DNA of 64,000 bases from Swingsia samuiensis (lineage in GTDB: Bacteria > Pseudomonadota > Alphaproteobacteria > Acetobacterales > Acetobacteraceae). Shown in pieces: positions 45,861 through 53,877 of this stretch. The notes beneath the pieces were generated by a model, which ran no database searches, had not been told where the DNA came from, and saw only the letters and a program-made list of their open reading frames with translations. The DNA is taken from NCBI RefSeq assembly GCF_006542355.1, contig NZ_CP038141.1:1243501-1307500 (forward strand). The letters are read 5' to 3'. Made by a program: the position numbers and the translations under genes. Each line of letters opens with the position of its first letter. The stretch's first letter is position 1.

Positions 45861-46201
45861 TATAATCGAAAATGCTTATATAGAATACTGGTTTTACCTG
45901 TAATTAAAATGATTTTTTAAGGTTGTGCGATGAAGACACACTTTTTGTAATGTATTCTGTAATAAAAGGGGTGTTTCTTATGTTTTTTGAAATAAAATGT
46001 AATAAAACACTTTGTCATTAATCATTCCCTTCTAATGGAAATCAAGCAAACAACGGAATGTATTAATTTTTTGATAAAATTTATTAAAGCTTTGTTGTTT
46101 AATAGAAGGGGACGGCGGGCAGGACGCTATTGCTCGGGGTGTTCATGAAAACGGGCCACCTTAAAAATAAGGTGGCAGCCATATGTGGTGAGCAGGGTGT
46201 T
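45861..46201. other. A+T-rich intergenic region upstream of oxyR
   Basis: No gene is supported here; open frames are below 15 codons. It contains three copies of TGTAAT at 45947-45952, 45959-45964 and 45999-46004 (the first two exactly 12 bp apart), which could be binding sites, and the terminator of the lysE-like gene near its right end. The oxyR promoter should lie in its left part. Confidence 0.5.
46155..46176 (-). terminator. Terminator of the lysE-like gene
   Basis: GCCACCTTA (46155-46163), loop AAAA, TAAGGTGGC (46168-46176) is a perfect 9-bp stem. On the minus strand it is followed by CCGTTTTC. It lies 25 bases beyond the stop of the LysE-family gene. Confidence 0.65.
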
Positions 46202-46816
46202 TTACTGTGGTATGCTTTCCTGAAGGAGGGGATAGAGAGAAGCAATAAGCAGCAAGGCCATACCAACATTAAAACCGCGTAGAACTGCGGGGTGTGTGAG
46301 CCACCGCTTCATAGCAGCGCCAAATCCCACCCAAAGACTCACACTTGGAAGATTGACTGCCCCACAAATCAGACAGGCAATGAGCAGGTTAAACAGAAAG
46401 TTCTGTCGCGGCGTATAAGCAGAAATCACGCTGATTGTCATGATCCATACTTTTGGGTTGACCCATTGAAAGCCGAGAGCTTGAAGAAAGCCAAGAGGGC
46501 GTGCGTGGCTAGTGGATGCGTTATTCATACTGGATGTTGCAATTTTCCAAGCAAGCCACAGTAAGTAGGCGACACTCATATATTTTAATAAGGCATAGAG
46601 CCAAGGTAAGCGATTGAAGATATTTCCAAGTCCAATCCCGACGAGCACGACCATCACAGCAAACCCGACACTCACCCCTAATATATGGGGAATAGTTCGC
46701 CGAAAACCATAATTAAGGCCCGATGCTGTCAGCATAGTGTTATTCGGTCCTGGCGTAATTGATGTGACGAGTGCAAATACAGCCAGAGGTCCTAGACTGC
46801 TCCAGAGGGATGTCAT
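46202..46816 (-). CDS. LysE-family amino-acid exporter
   Basis: 204 residues from ATG 46816, which has GGAG nine bases upstream; the frame stays open to 46897. Six hydrophobic segments, with the family signature SITPGPNNTMLTASGLNYG at about 18-36. LysE/RhtB exporters remove amino acids or related metabolites across the inner membrane. The divergent MocR-type regulator gene, 111 bp away with an inverted repeat between, is probably its regulator. The substrate is unknown. Confidence 0.88.
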   Translation of the reverse strand: MTSLWSSLGPLAVFALVTSITPGPNNTMLTASGLNYGFRRTIPHILGVSVGFAVMVVLVGIGLGNIFNRLPWLYALLKYMSVAYLLWLAWKIATSSMNNASTSHARPLGFLQALGFQWVNPKVWIMTISVISAYTPRQNFLFNLLIACLICGAVNLPSVSLWVGFGAAMKRWLTHPAVLRGFNVGMALLLIASLYPLLQESIPQ

Positions 46817-46884
46817 TGGTAAAACTCCATTTACATCTGAGGAAGTCTCTGCATTATTGATGAAGAAAGCAGAACAGAACCGAT

Positions 46885-46912
46885 ACAGTTTGATCAATCT
46901 CTTTCAAACTGT
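46885..46912. promoter_or_regulatory. Inverted repeat between lysE-like and MocR genes
   Basis: ACAGTTTGA (46885-46893) and TCAAACTGT (46904-46912) are perfect 9-bp arms with a 10-bp spacer. It occupies the 111-bp divergent promoter region, 16 bp before the regulator start. It is a good candidate operator for the MocR-type protein, whose family often controls the divergent gene. Confidence 0.6.
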
Positions 46913-46927
46913 TCTGGAGAATTAACC

Positions 46928-48367
46928 GTGACAGTTAACCGTATGCAAGACTCACTAACGCTGCGCTGGCAGCCTGTGCGTGGCGGAGATCGCACACTGG
47001 TTACTCAGCTTGAAGATGAAATCGCAGGGCGTATTGCGGATCATATTTTAAGGCCAGGTAGTCGCCTGCCGTCTGTGCGACGTATGGCAGAAGCAGCAGG
47101 AGTTAGTCGCTTCACGGTTATTGAGGCCTATGAGCGATTGGTGGCGCGCGGACTTATAGAGCCTCGGCAGGGAGCCGGTTATTTTGTTCGATCGTTTATA
47201 GAAATGCCGATAGTGGCAGATACAGCATCTGTAGCGTCCCCACCCCCTTCTCGTTTAGATGTGGGTTGGCTTCTTCGTAGTACTTTCGGGAATGGCGCTT
47301 CAGTGGAAGTTGAAGCGGGAGCAGGGCTTCTGCCAAAGAGTTGGTTAGATGCTGAGCTGGTTAATGCTGCTATTCGTGCTGTCGGGCGTAAAATGGATGG
47401 TCAGTTGCTTAGCTACGGGCATCCGCGTGGGTATTCGTTATTACGCGCTCAGCAGGCCTCTTTGCTTCAAAGCCAAGGGATAGTCGCCCATCCAGATCAA
47501 CATCTATTGACGACGGCAGGCGTCACGCAAGCATTGGATCTTATTTTGCGTTTGCTTGTTCAGTCCGGTGATACGGTTTTGGTGGAAGACCCGGGTTGGT
47601 TCCTGATTTTTGGACGGCTTGCAGCTTATGGTACGCGGATTATCGGTGTTCCACGTGGTCCAGAAGGGCCGGACTTGGAGGCTTTGGAGCGACTGGCGGC
47701 TGCTTATCGCCCTAAATTATTTCTCATTAATAGTGCGGTGCATAATCCCACCGGTTTTACAGTAACCGCTTCAGCGGCATATGACGTGCTTCGGATAGCA
47801 GAGAAATATGATTTCCGTATCGTAGAAGATGATACCTATGCTGATTTTCACCCTGGGACACCGATTAGGCTTGCATCCCTTGATGGGCTTCGGCGTGTTA
47901 TTCTTGTGAGTGGGTATGCCAAAACATTAGCAGCTGGGCTACGAGTTGGCATATTGGCTGCAGAGTCAGATCTCATTATGCGATTAACGGACCTGAAGCT
48001 TTTAATGGGGCTCACGACCTCTAATTTAGGTGAAAATGTTGTAAACCATTTATTACATGAAGGGCATTATAAGCGACACGTATCGCGCATTCGTCGAAGA
48101 GTTGATAAGGCCCGGCATCGTTGTATAGAGGCATTAACAGAATGTGGCTTGCAGCTACCTCACTTGCCTTACGCAGGTATTTTTGTTTGGGCGGACTGTG
48201 GGCAAGATTCTGAGAGTGTGGCGCGTCGAGCGTCTGAGCATGGGGTATTACTGGCCCCAGGGTCACTTTTTTCTCCGGATCAAGCCCCATCGACTATGTT
48301 GCGTTTTATGGTGAGTATAGCAGATAATCCAAAAATCTGGCCTGTTTTACGAACACTTTTAACTTAA
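46928..48367 (+). CDS. MocR/PdxR-type transcription factor
   Basis: 479 residues from GTG 46928, with GGAG about nine bases before. N-terminal GntR winged helix (about 25-90, LPSVRRMAEAAGVSRFTVIEAYERL) fused to a class I aminotransferase-like domain (about 120-475). The PLP Lys lies in SGYAKTLAAGLRVG. Such regulators sense PLP adducts with amino acids. It is divergent from the LysE-family exporter gene, so it probably controls export of an amino acid. Confidence 0.92.
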   Translation: MTVNRMQDSLTLRWQPVRGGDRTLVTQLEDEIAGRIADHILRPGSRLPSVRRMAEAAGVSRFTVIEAYERLVARGLIEPRQGAGYFVRSFIEMPIVADTASVASPPPSRLDVGWLLRSTFGNGASVEVEAGAGLLPKSWLDAELVNAAIRAVGRKMDGQLLSYGHPRGYSLLRAQQASLLQSQGIVAHPDQHLLTTAGVTQALDLILRLLVQSGDTVLVEDPGWFLIFGRLAAYGTRIIGVPRGPEGPDLEALERLAAAYRPKLFLINSAVHNPTGFTVTASAAYDVLRIAEKYDFRIVEDDTYADFHPGTPIRLASLDGLRRVILVSGYAKTLAAGLRVGILAAESDLIMRLTDLKLLMGLTTSNLGENVVNHLLHEGHYKRHVSRIRRRVDKARHRCIEALTECGLQLPHLPYAGIFVWADCGQDSESVARRASEHGVLLAPGSLFSPDQAPSTMLRFMVSIADNPKIWPVLRTLLT

Positions 48368-48452
48368 GAGATTTATGCTTGAGTTTGCAATTTATAAAAC
48401 GGGAGTATCCATGGTCCAGCCCGAATTTTACAATAGAAGTTACCAAGGCAAG

Positions 48453-48474
48453 TTTAGGTTTATGCGAACCTAAA
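48453..48474. repeat. 8-bp inverted repeat after the MocR gene
   Basis: TTTAGGTT (48453-48460), a 6-base loop and AACCTAAA (48467-48474) form a hairpin between the converging MocR gene and tRNA-Leu. There is no convincing T tract on either strand, so its role as a terminator is uncertain. Confidence 0.4.
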
Positions 48475-48500
48475 AACGTTATAATTTTAATGAATTAAAG

Positions 48501-48586
48501 TGGTGCGAACTGCGGGACTTGAACCCGCACGCCCTTACGGACCCAAGATTTTAAGTCTTGTGCGTCTACCATTCCGCCAAGCTCGC
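48501..48586 (-). tRNA. tRNA-Leu (anticodon UAA)
   Basis: Read on the minus strand: acceptor GCGAGCT pairs with AGTTCGC, discriminator A and an encoded CCA end. The D region GGCGGAATGGTAGACGC is typical of tRNA-Leu, the anticodon stem-loop is CAAGA-CTTAAAA-TCTTG with anticodon TAA, a long variable arm follows (GGGTCCGTAAGGGCGT), and the T arm is GCGGG-TTCAAGT-CCCGC. 86 bases including CCA. It begins 15 bases after the stop codon of the DUF45 gene on the same strand, so it may be read from the operon upstream as well as from its own promoter. Confidence 0.97.
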
Positions 48587-48601
48587 ACGTCCTTTTAATG
48601 A

Positions 48602-49288
48602 TCATGCCGATCTTAAAAGGCGTGCCCCGTTATTACTCAACCAGCGCTCGGCTGCAAGACGTTTTCTTCCATCTTTTTCATAATTTTTTTCAACAAGGGT
48701 CCAAAAATCTTTTCCATGGTCAAAAAATTTAAGATGTGAGAGTTCGTGGATGACAACATAAGTGCTAATTTCTGGGGGAGCCATGATGAGGCGCCAGTTC
48801 AGCATAATGCGTCCTTGGCGTGTGCAGCTGCCCCATCGGGAGCGTGTATCACGGAAATCAAGCCGAGAGGGGTAAAGCTCCATTTGCTCACTATAATGCC
48901 GGATGGATTTTGTGAGTTGAATGCGCGCCAAGGTTTTCAAAAACTCTTTTACACGTCGTTCTGTATGCGCAGCGTCCCCACTGACATATAAATTGTTTTG
49001 TTCAATCCAACATCCTCTGTGAGCATGAGGCATATGATGTATAGTATGGTCTACCCCTTCAATAGGAACGGAATAACCATCCGTTAAAGGTGTTTTTTGC
49101 GGAAGAGCTGCAAAATTCCTTTCAATCCATTCTATGTTTTCTTGTAAAAAACCCATCCCTTGTTTTTGTGACATTCGATAAGGGAGGGTAATAACGACCG
49201 CTCCTTTAACGGGGTCGATGCGGAGTGAGAGACGTCTGGCCCGTTTAGAAGGGTTCCAGATAATTGGGATGGTCGGAGGCGAAGGCAA
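48602..49288 (-). CDS. YgjP-like DUF45 metallopeptidase
   Basis: 228 residues from TTG 49288. The zinc motif HELSH (about residue 176) followed by FFDHGKDFW supplies the metal ligands; RSRWGSC is the other family signature. Members resemble the SprT/WrpA metallopeptidases. It is cytoplasmic and the substrate is unknown. The gene lies seven bases after the YcgN-family gene. A CCTTTTAA/TTAAAAGG inverted repeat (48591-48598 and 48613-48620) spans its stop codon. Confidence 0.85.
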   Translation of the reverse strand: MPSPPTIPIIWNPSKRARRLSLRIDPVKGAVVITLPYRMSQKQGMGFLQENIEWIERNFAALPQKTPLTDGYSVPIEGVDHTIHHMPHAHRGCWIEQNNLYVSGDAAHTERRVKEFLKTLARIQLTKSIRHYSEQMELYPSRLDFRDTRSRWGSCTRQGRIMLNWRLIMAPPEISTYVVIHELSHLKFFDHGKDFWTLVEKNYEKDGRKRLAAERWLSNNGARLLRSA

Positions 49289-49295
49289 GCGTTAA

Positions 49296-49787
49296 TCAGG
49301 TTTTTTTCAGGAAGAAAGATAAAGGGGCTTTTTCAGGCCATTCTCCAGGCCAGTCAACAATATAATCTTCCAATGGACCAGCCTGACGTTCACTAATGCA
49401 GCGTCCACCCGCAGAGGCTCCTACTTTTTGAACACTTTCAGAGGTTCCTGTGCGTAGAGGATGCCACTCCGGAAGGTCATACCCATCTCGTAACAGACGA
49501 TATGAGCAGCTGGGTGGAAGCCAGTCAATGTCTGTCAGAAGTTCAGGAGTAAGAGTTACGCAATCTGGGACTTTACGATGCCGTTTAAGATAATCTGTGC
49601 AACGGCAGCTTTCTGTATCCAGCAACCGACATGAAACAGAGGTATAGATGACTTCTTCCGTTTCATCATCTCGTAGCTTGTTAAGGCAGCAGCGACCACA
49701 ACCATCACAAAGAGATTCCCATTGTTCACGAGACATTTTGTGAAGAGGGGTTGTGTGCCAGAAAGGGCGTTCAGAAGATTTTGTCAT
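49296..49787 (-). CDS. YcgN-family (UPF0260) cysteine-cluster protein
   Basis: 163 residues. A conserved cysteine cluster, CDGCGRCC near residues 28-35 with further Cys at about 52, 60, 62 and 75, and the WLPPSCSYRLL motif define the UPF0260 family. Metal or Fe-S binding by the zinc- or iron-chelating CxxCxxCC motif is likely, but the function is not known. ATG overlaps the stop of the upstream permease-like gene (ATGA), so the two are translationally coupled. Confidence 0.88.
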   Translation of the reverse strand: MTKSSERPFWHTTPLHKMSREQWESLCDGCGRCCLNKLRDDETEEVIYTSVSCRLLDTESCRCTDYLKRHRKVPDCVTLTPELLTDIDWLPPSCSYRLLRDGYDLPEWHPLRTGTSESVQKVGASAGGRCISERQAGPLEDYIVDWPGEWPEKAPLSFFLKKT

Positions 49788-50212
49788 GGACGATCAAGTA
49801 TGATGCAGATAAAGGAAAAAGCAAATGCGATGAAAAGCGACAAAAAAGCGGAAGGGAAAAGTACTGGTATCCAGATTAAGCGTAAGCGCGTGTAAAAGTT
49901 TGCACCAAGGCTTTTGGCTGTTCGGTTCGTTCCTGCTGGGAGTTGGAGAAGCGTTGCTCCAAGAGGGAATATAATGGTGGGTGAAATGAATATTCCTTGA
50001 AAAAAGGCAAATTGAGTTCTGGTAATATTAATTCCATTTTGGTGCCAAAAGGGAAAGAAGAATGCCATTAAAGGGCTGGAAAAAAGAAGCAAAAGGCCCA
50101 GTAAGCGTGTGGAAGAGTAGGGAAGAAGCTTGATACCCAAACCACACAGGGAAAGGCCAGATATAAGCCCTAAGAATAGAAAGGGAGAGTACGTATAAAA
50201 AGCAAAAGTCAT
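49784..50212 (-). CDS. Half-size ABC permease-like membrane protein
   Basis: 142 residues, about four hydrophobic segments. The stretch SLGANFYTRLRLIWIPVLFPS (last 20 or so residues before the final segment) resembles the EAA loop by which ABC permeases contact their ATPase. True permeases of this type have about 270 residues and six segments, so this protein is roughly half length. It sits between a PotD-like binding-protein gene (TAATG overlap) and the YcgN gene. It may be a remnant or a reduced permease; similarity is short and should be treated with care. Confidence 0.6.
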   Translation of the reverse strand: MTFAFYTYSPFLFLGLISGLSLCGLGIKLLPYSSTRLLGLLLLFSSPLMAFFFPFWHQNGINITRTQFAFFQGIFISPTIIFPLGATLLQLPAGTNRTAKSLGANFYTRLRLIWIPVLFPSAFLSLFIAFAFSFICIILDRP

Positions 50213-51327
50213 TAGAGCCTTCCGTTTTTATACCAAGTTTGAAATTGCTTTTCGAGCTCGTCTGAATGTTCAGCCCAGAAGCTTTCATTTATGGGCAAAA
50301 TAGTATCGTGCGAGTTAACATTTTCATTAATGACATCGTCAATATGCGGATTAATTGATCTTAAATCTCCGAGAGTTTTTTGGGCTATATGAAGCGGTAC
50401 ATTTTTAGGAATAGCCCAAAACATTTCAGTCCGAAGAATATTATTATGTTGCGCAATAAAGATGGACGAAGCGAGCCCCGCTTTGACCTTTGTGCTGACA
50501 CTTGCAATCTCGGTCATGGGAGCGCTGGTCATAAGAGCGCTGCTTTGCGCCATAATATTTGCAGCATCTGCCGGTGTTTTCCACCAAACAATATAAGGGC
50601 GCAGCAGGTCAAGTTGATGAAAAGCCCTTTGTACCCCCGCTTCTGTAGAAAGAGCAGTATAGATATCCTGTGGGTCCACGCCATCAGCGAGGAGTGCGAT
50701 TTCCAGAGTTGTGCGTGCCCCTAAATGTAACCCTCGACGGCCGGGTAAGCGGGCAACGTTCCAAAAATCAACCCAGTTGGGAGGGCTCTCTAAATGTGAG
50801 CGATCCCAAGCAAGGGCAAGATCGCTCGTTCCTCCCGTAACGCCGCATGTTGTTGATTCGTTGTCGATGTTTAAACTTTGTATCCAACCATTATTACACG
50901 CTAATTTAAGTTGGTAACCATTTAAAAGCACCGCCGCCCATTTCGGTTTTTCAGCATTGGTAGCGGACATTAATGTGTCAATTTGTTCATCCCATTCAAC
51001 AAGCTTAAGGGATGTTACTGGCGTTTGGAGGGCTGAGGAGGCAATCGTTCCTTGAGGCACAGCCCATCCTAATTTTGTTAGGTATGTTGCGGAGGAGCGG
51101 TGTGGTTTAGGAAGGTGCTTTTTCTTTTTTGCATGTTTATGCATGTGTGAGGCAGGAGCTGCAAGAGCAGATGGAGCTAGAATAAGTGGAGCAATATGCG
51201 CTGTTACGAACGAAATGAGGTTCTGAGAGGAGGTTGTTTGGGCCGCTTGGCCGGAGAAGGGGGTGTTGGGAATAAGTTGGGCACATAAAATTGAAACGAA
51301 CATAGTATAACGTGCCACACGTTGCAT
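50212..51327 (-). CDS. PotD-like extracellular solute-binding protein
   Basis: 371 residues from ATG 51327; the frame stays open to a GTG at 51453 that would place a non-signal-like stretch first. An N-terminal hydrophobic segment is followed by a second Ala-rich one and a His/Lys-rich patch (HMHKHAKKKKH). The body resembles polyamine-type binding proteins: WVDFWNVARLPGRRGLHLG, TLEIALLADGVDPQDIY and LRPYIVWWKTPADAANIM follow the PotD pattern. Binding of a polyamine-like solute in the periplasm is expected but the ligand is unknown. It lies between the degenerate ATPase and half-size permease genes. Confidence 0.75.
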   Translation of the reverse strand: MQRVARYTMFVSILCAQLIPNTPFSGQAAQTTSSQNLISFVTAHIAPLILAPSALAAPASHMHKHAKKKKHLPKPHRSSATYLTKLGWAVPQGTIASSALQTPVTSLKLVEWDEQIDTLMSATNAEKPKWAAVLLNGYQLKLACNNGWIQSLNIDNESTTCGVTGGTSDLALAWDRSHLESPPNWVDFWNVARLPGRRGLHLGARTTLEIALLADGVDPQDIYTALSTEAGVQRAFHQLDLLRPYIVWWKTPADAANIMAQSSALMTSAPMTEIASVSTKVKAGLASSIFIAQHNNILRTEMFWAIPKNVPLHIAQKTLGDLRSINPHIDDVINENVNSHDTILPINESFWAEHSDELEKQFQTWYKNGRL

Positions 51328-51476
51328 TCCATTCGCTCGAATGAATGGTGCAAGGGAATGTCCCGCAGAATTTTGGCGCCGGTCTAAAATGGAAACCTCG
51401 TAAAAAACAGAAAACGTATAGAATAAAAACGTGCAGCGCGTGCACGCTAACACAATAATGGAGTAACGTCCTTAAC

Positions 51477-52625
51477 TTATGGCGGAAAAGCAGTCGCATT
51501 ACCAGCCATCCATGCTAATTGAACAGAAGAGCCGTTTGAAGGGATCTGCTGTGATTGAATGGGAGGGCGGTGTAAGTCAATTTCCGTACCGTCAGGAGTA
51601 CGTACTCGCATTTTAATATGATCTCCTAAATGGATACTCTCTATCAAAACCCCATTTACTGGAGAAGATGTGTCTTCGTCAAAGTTAAGGGGCCTTGATC
51701 CAAAGAAAGGTGATATTTGATCAGGGCGAATACATACGATGCATTCATCGCCTTTATGTAAACGTTCGGATGATACAAAAGCTTCAACTACTCCACCACA
51801 AGCAAGCTGGATTGAGGCAATATCATCCCCAATACCCAATATTTGCCCTGTGAGAGCGTTTGCTTCTCCAAAAATTGTTGCGATTTCAATAGCCGCTGGG
51901 CGGTCATACAAAACTGCCGCCGTATCATGTTGGAGAAGAGCTTCATGGTTGAAGAAGGCAATTTTCCCTCCCGCTCTTAGCGCATCTTCTCGGTGAGACG
52001 TTGTTTGTACGATGGTGAGGTCAAGCGCACGGGAAAGCTTTATAAGGAGAGAGGTGAATTGGCGCGTGGTGTGTAAGGGTAAAGAAAAATAAGGGTCGTC
52101 AATGAGAAGAAGTTTAGGAGAACACGCAAGCGCGCGGGCTAAGAGGGTACGAAGTGTCTCTTCTGAAGAGAGAGATTTTGTATGTGCGTGGCCGTGTCCA
52201 TCTAAGCCTACAAGAGATAACATTCGGTTGGCAGCATCGAATGCTTCAGATTTATTTTGTCCCGTCGCCTGAAAAGCAAAAGCAATGTTTTCATGAACAT
52301 TCATATGTGGGAATAGGGGAGTGTGTTGATTTATAAGGCCGATTTTTCTTTTCCCTAGCGGGAGAGAGGAGACATCCTCATCGTGAAGAAATATTTTCCC
52401 GTCAATAAGAGGTGCAAATCCGGCCAACTGTTCAAGAAAAGTTGATAAAACAAAAGGTGTCGTCCCAAATGCTGTAAGGATTTCACCTTTTGTAAGGGTT
52501 AAATCAAAGGGGACGCTTTCTACAGTGAGGCGAAGACCTTCAATCTTTAGAGAGGGGGGTGTTCTTTCTGCCCGAAGACGTTTTTTATTAAGGGCATAGA
52601 GGGATGTGTTAGGTGAGAGAGACAT
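51477..52625 (-). CDS. Degenerate PotA-type ABC ATPase, probably inactive
   Basis: 382 residues with the layout of polyamine/iron-type ATPases: ABC domain (about 25-245) and C-terminal TOBE-like domain (about 250-380). Key motifs are altered. The Walker A position reads AFGTTPFVLSTFL, without the Gly-Lys-Ser/Thr; the signature is LSSEE instead of LSGGQ; Walker B ends LLIDDP rather than DEP, and the D-loop is FSLP. The Q-loop (INQHTPLFPHM) and H-loop His (TTSHREDA) remain. The reading frame is intact. Likely lacks normal ATP hydrolysis. First gene of an operon reaching tRNA-Leu. Confidence 0.8.
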   Translation of the reverse strand: MSLSPNTSLYALNKKRLRAERTPPSLKIEGLRLTVESVPFDLTLTKGEILTAFGTTPFVLSTFLEQLAGFAPLIDGKIFLHDEDVSSLPLGKRKIGLINQHTPLFPHMNVHENIAFAFQATGQNKSEAFDAANRMLSLVGLDGHGHAHTKSLSSEETLRTLLARALACSPKLLLIDDPYFSLPLHTTRQFTSLLIKLSRALDLTIVQTTSHREDALRAGGKIAFFNHEALLQHDTAAVLYDRPAAIEIATIFGEANALTGQILGIGDDIASIQLACGGVVEAFVSSERLHKGDECIVCIRPDQISPFFGSRPLNFDEDTSSPVNGVLIESIHLGDHIKMRVRTPDGTEIDLHRPPIQSQQIPSNGSSVQLAWMAGNATAFPP

Positions 52626-52706
52626 GCAACCTCTATGAATATGTTTGCGTTTTAACTAGAGGGCCTAATTTGAGGCTCTTGTAAGATTTGAAGAAGGTTT
52701 CAGCAA

Positions 52707-52985
52707 ATGAGCCGTAATGACGTCAAGAAAAACATCGATGAAGCAGTTGAAAAAGGTCAAGATCAAGTTCAAGATCTTCGTAGCCAAATAGAGCAGATTT
52801 TGAACGAACGGGTTAGCCCTGTTTTGCAACGCGCTGTGAGCCGGACCGACCAAGTGGTTGCTAATGTGCGACATGGCGACCATGAACTTCAAGAAGTTGT
52901 AACGGAACATGTAAAGTCTCGTCCAATTGCAGCAATTCTTATTTCAGCCGCGATCGGTTTTGTGTTAGGTCGTTTTTCAAAATAA
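52707..52985 (+). CDS. ElaB/YqjD-like DUF883 membrane-anchored protein
   Basis: 92 residues: a charged helical region (about 1-68) and one C-terminal membrane segment ending GFVLGRFSK, the hallmark of the DUF883 family. E. coli relatives are inner-membrane proteins that bind ribosomes in stationary phase. It is divergent from the ABC ATPase gene and is followed 80 bases later by another small membrane protein gene. Confidence 0.85.
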   Translation: MSRNDVKKNIDEAVEKGQDQVQDLRSQIEQILNERVSPVLQRAVSRTDQVVANVRHGDHELQEVVTEHVKSRPIAAILISAAIGFVLGRFSK

Positions 52986-53065
52986 AAATTTTGGTATAAT
53001 TTGGGTACAAGGGCGATTATTTATAATATAATTGTCCTTCCCATTAGAAAAGGCAATGACACTCC

Positions 53066-53506
53066 ATGAAGCCCCTCGAACTTGGTCAGGAAGTTCTGTC
53101 CGCGCAAGGCACAATTGTAAAACGTTCGGCAACACGTATTGGTCGAAGAATTGCATGTGCGTTGGTTGCTGCTGTATTCTTGATGTTTGCAGCTATCTCC
53201 TTTCATGGCTTTATGTGGGCCTTTTTCATGAGCGTGATGGGATTGAGCTGTGTTAAAGCCTCTCTTTGTGTGATTGCGGTTGATTTATTCTTTGTTATTA
53301 TATTTGGTATTTGTGCGGCATGGTCTATTCCTGACCCAGTAGAAATTGAAGCCAAGATTCGCCGTGATCGTAAACTGGTTGAGTTGCGGCAGGCTTTTGC
53401 TTTGTCAACGATGATGACAATTTTATTTAGCCCTCTTGGACGCACAGCAGGGAAAAAGACATTTTCCCTTTTGTTCGGAATGTTTAAGCGTTCAAAAAAA
53501 GGTTAG
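53066..53506 (+). CDS. Two-segment membrane protein, holin-X-like context
   Basis: 146 residues with two strongly hydrophobic segments (about 28-52 and 65-88), a basic N-terminus and a basic tail (FKRSKKG). In many proteobacteria a DUF883 gene is followed by a two-segment membrane protein of the phage-holin-like (Holin-X) group, and this fits by position and layout. No catalytic motif is seen and the function is unknown; there are no phage genes around it. Confidence 0.65.
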   Translation: MKPLELGQEVLSAQGTIVKRSATRIGRRIACALVAAVFLMFAAISFHGFMWAFFMSVMGLSCVKASLCVIAVDLFFVIIFGICAAWSIPDPVEIEAKIRRDRKLVELRQAFALSTMMTILFSPLGRTAGKKTFSLLFGMFKRSKKG

Positions 53507-53517
53507 TTATATAACTG

Positions 53518-53553
53518 CGTGAATTTAGACTAGTTTTTTAGTGTAAATTCACG
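53518..53553. repeat. 10-bp inverted repeat between two small genes
   Basis: CGTGAATTTA (53518-53527) and TAAATTCACG (53544-53553) are perfect arms around a 16-base loop containing a run of six T. It begins 11 bases after the stop of the preceding gene. It may be a terminator of poor form or a regulatory site for the efflux genes downstream. Confidence 0.5.
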
Positions 53554-53667
53554 TATTTGATTGCCTCGTACTACGACTTCCTTATGTAGGGATGCGTGGG
53601 ATAGCGAGGTTTTTTTTGTGTGGTATTTAAAGAAATATTTTATTCCTTTCTGTAAGGCATATGCATA

Positions 53668-53862
53668 ATGCTTACAGAAGTTAATGTGTTCGGTATATTT
53701 GTTTCCCCTTTTTCAATTTATGCGGTATCAGCCGTTTTTATAACTTTATTGTTAAGAAATATTCTTTGGAGAACAGGGGCGCTGAATTGGTTTTGGCATG
53801 TCGCCCTATTTGAGATAGCGCTTTATGTTTGTATTTTGTGTCTTCTTATTTTGTATGTGTAG
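53668..53862 (+). CDS. DUF1656 (AaeX-like) small membrane protein
   Basis: 64 residues with two hydrophobic segments (about 8-30 and 40-62) and the family pattern EVNVFGIFVSPF near the start. DUF1656 proteins accompany HlyD-type adaptors in aromatic-acid efflux systems such as E. coli aaeXAB. The adaptor gene follows after 15 bases. Inner membrane; the exact role is unknown. Confidence 0.85.
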   Translation: MLTEVNVFGIFVSPFSIYAVSAVFITLLLRNILWRTGALNWFWHVALFEIALYVCILCLLILYV

Positions 53863-53877
53863 TCGTAAGAGGCGGGA

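Noticed and set aside
45981-46022. 13-codon frame starting ATGTTTTTTGAA upstream of oxyR
   Set aside because: No ribosome-binding site and far too short to support as a gene without further evidence.
53066-53506. Prophage holin
   Set aside because: Only the two-segment layout recalls a holin; there are no lysin, phage structural or integrase genes nearby, and a DUF883 neighbour points to a chromosomal membrane protein.
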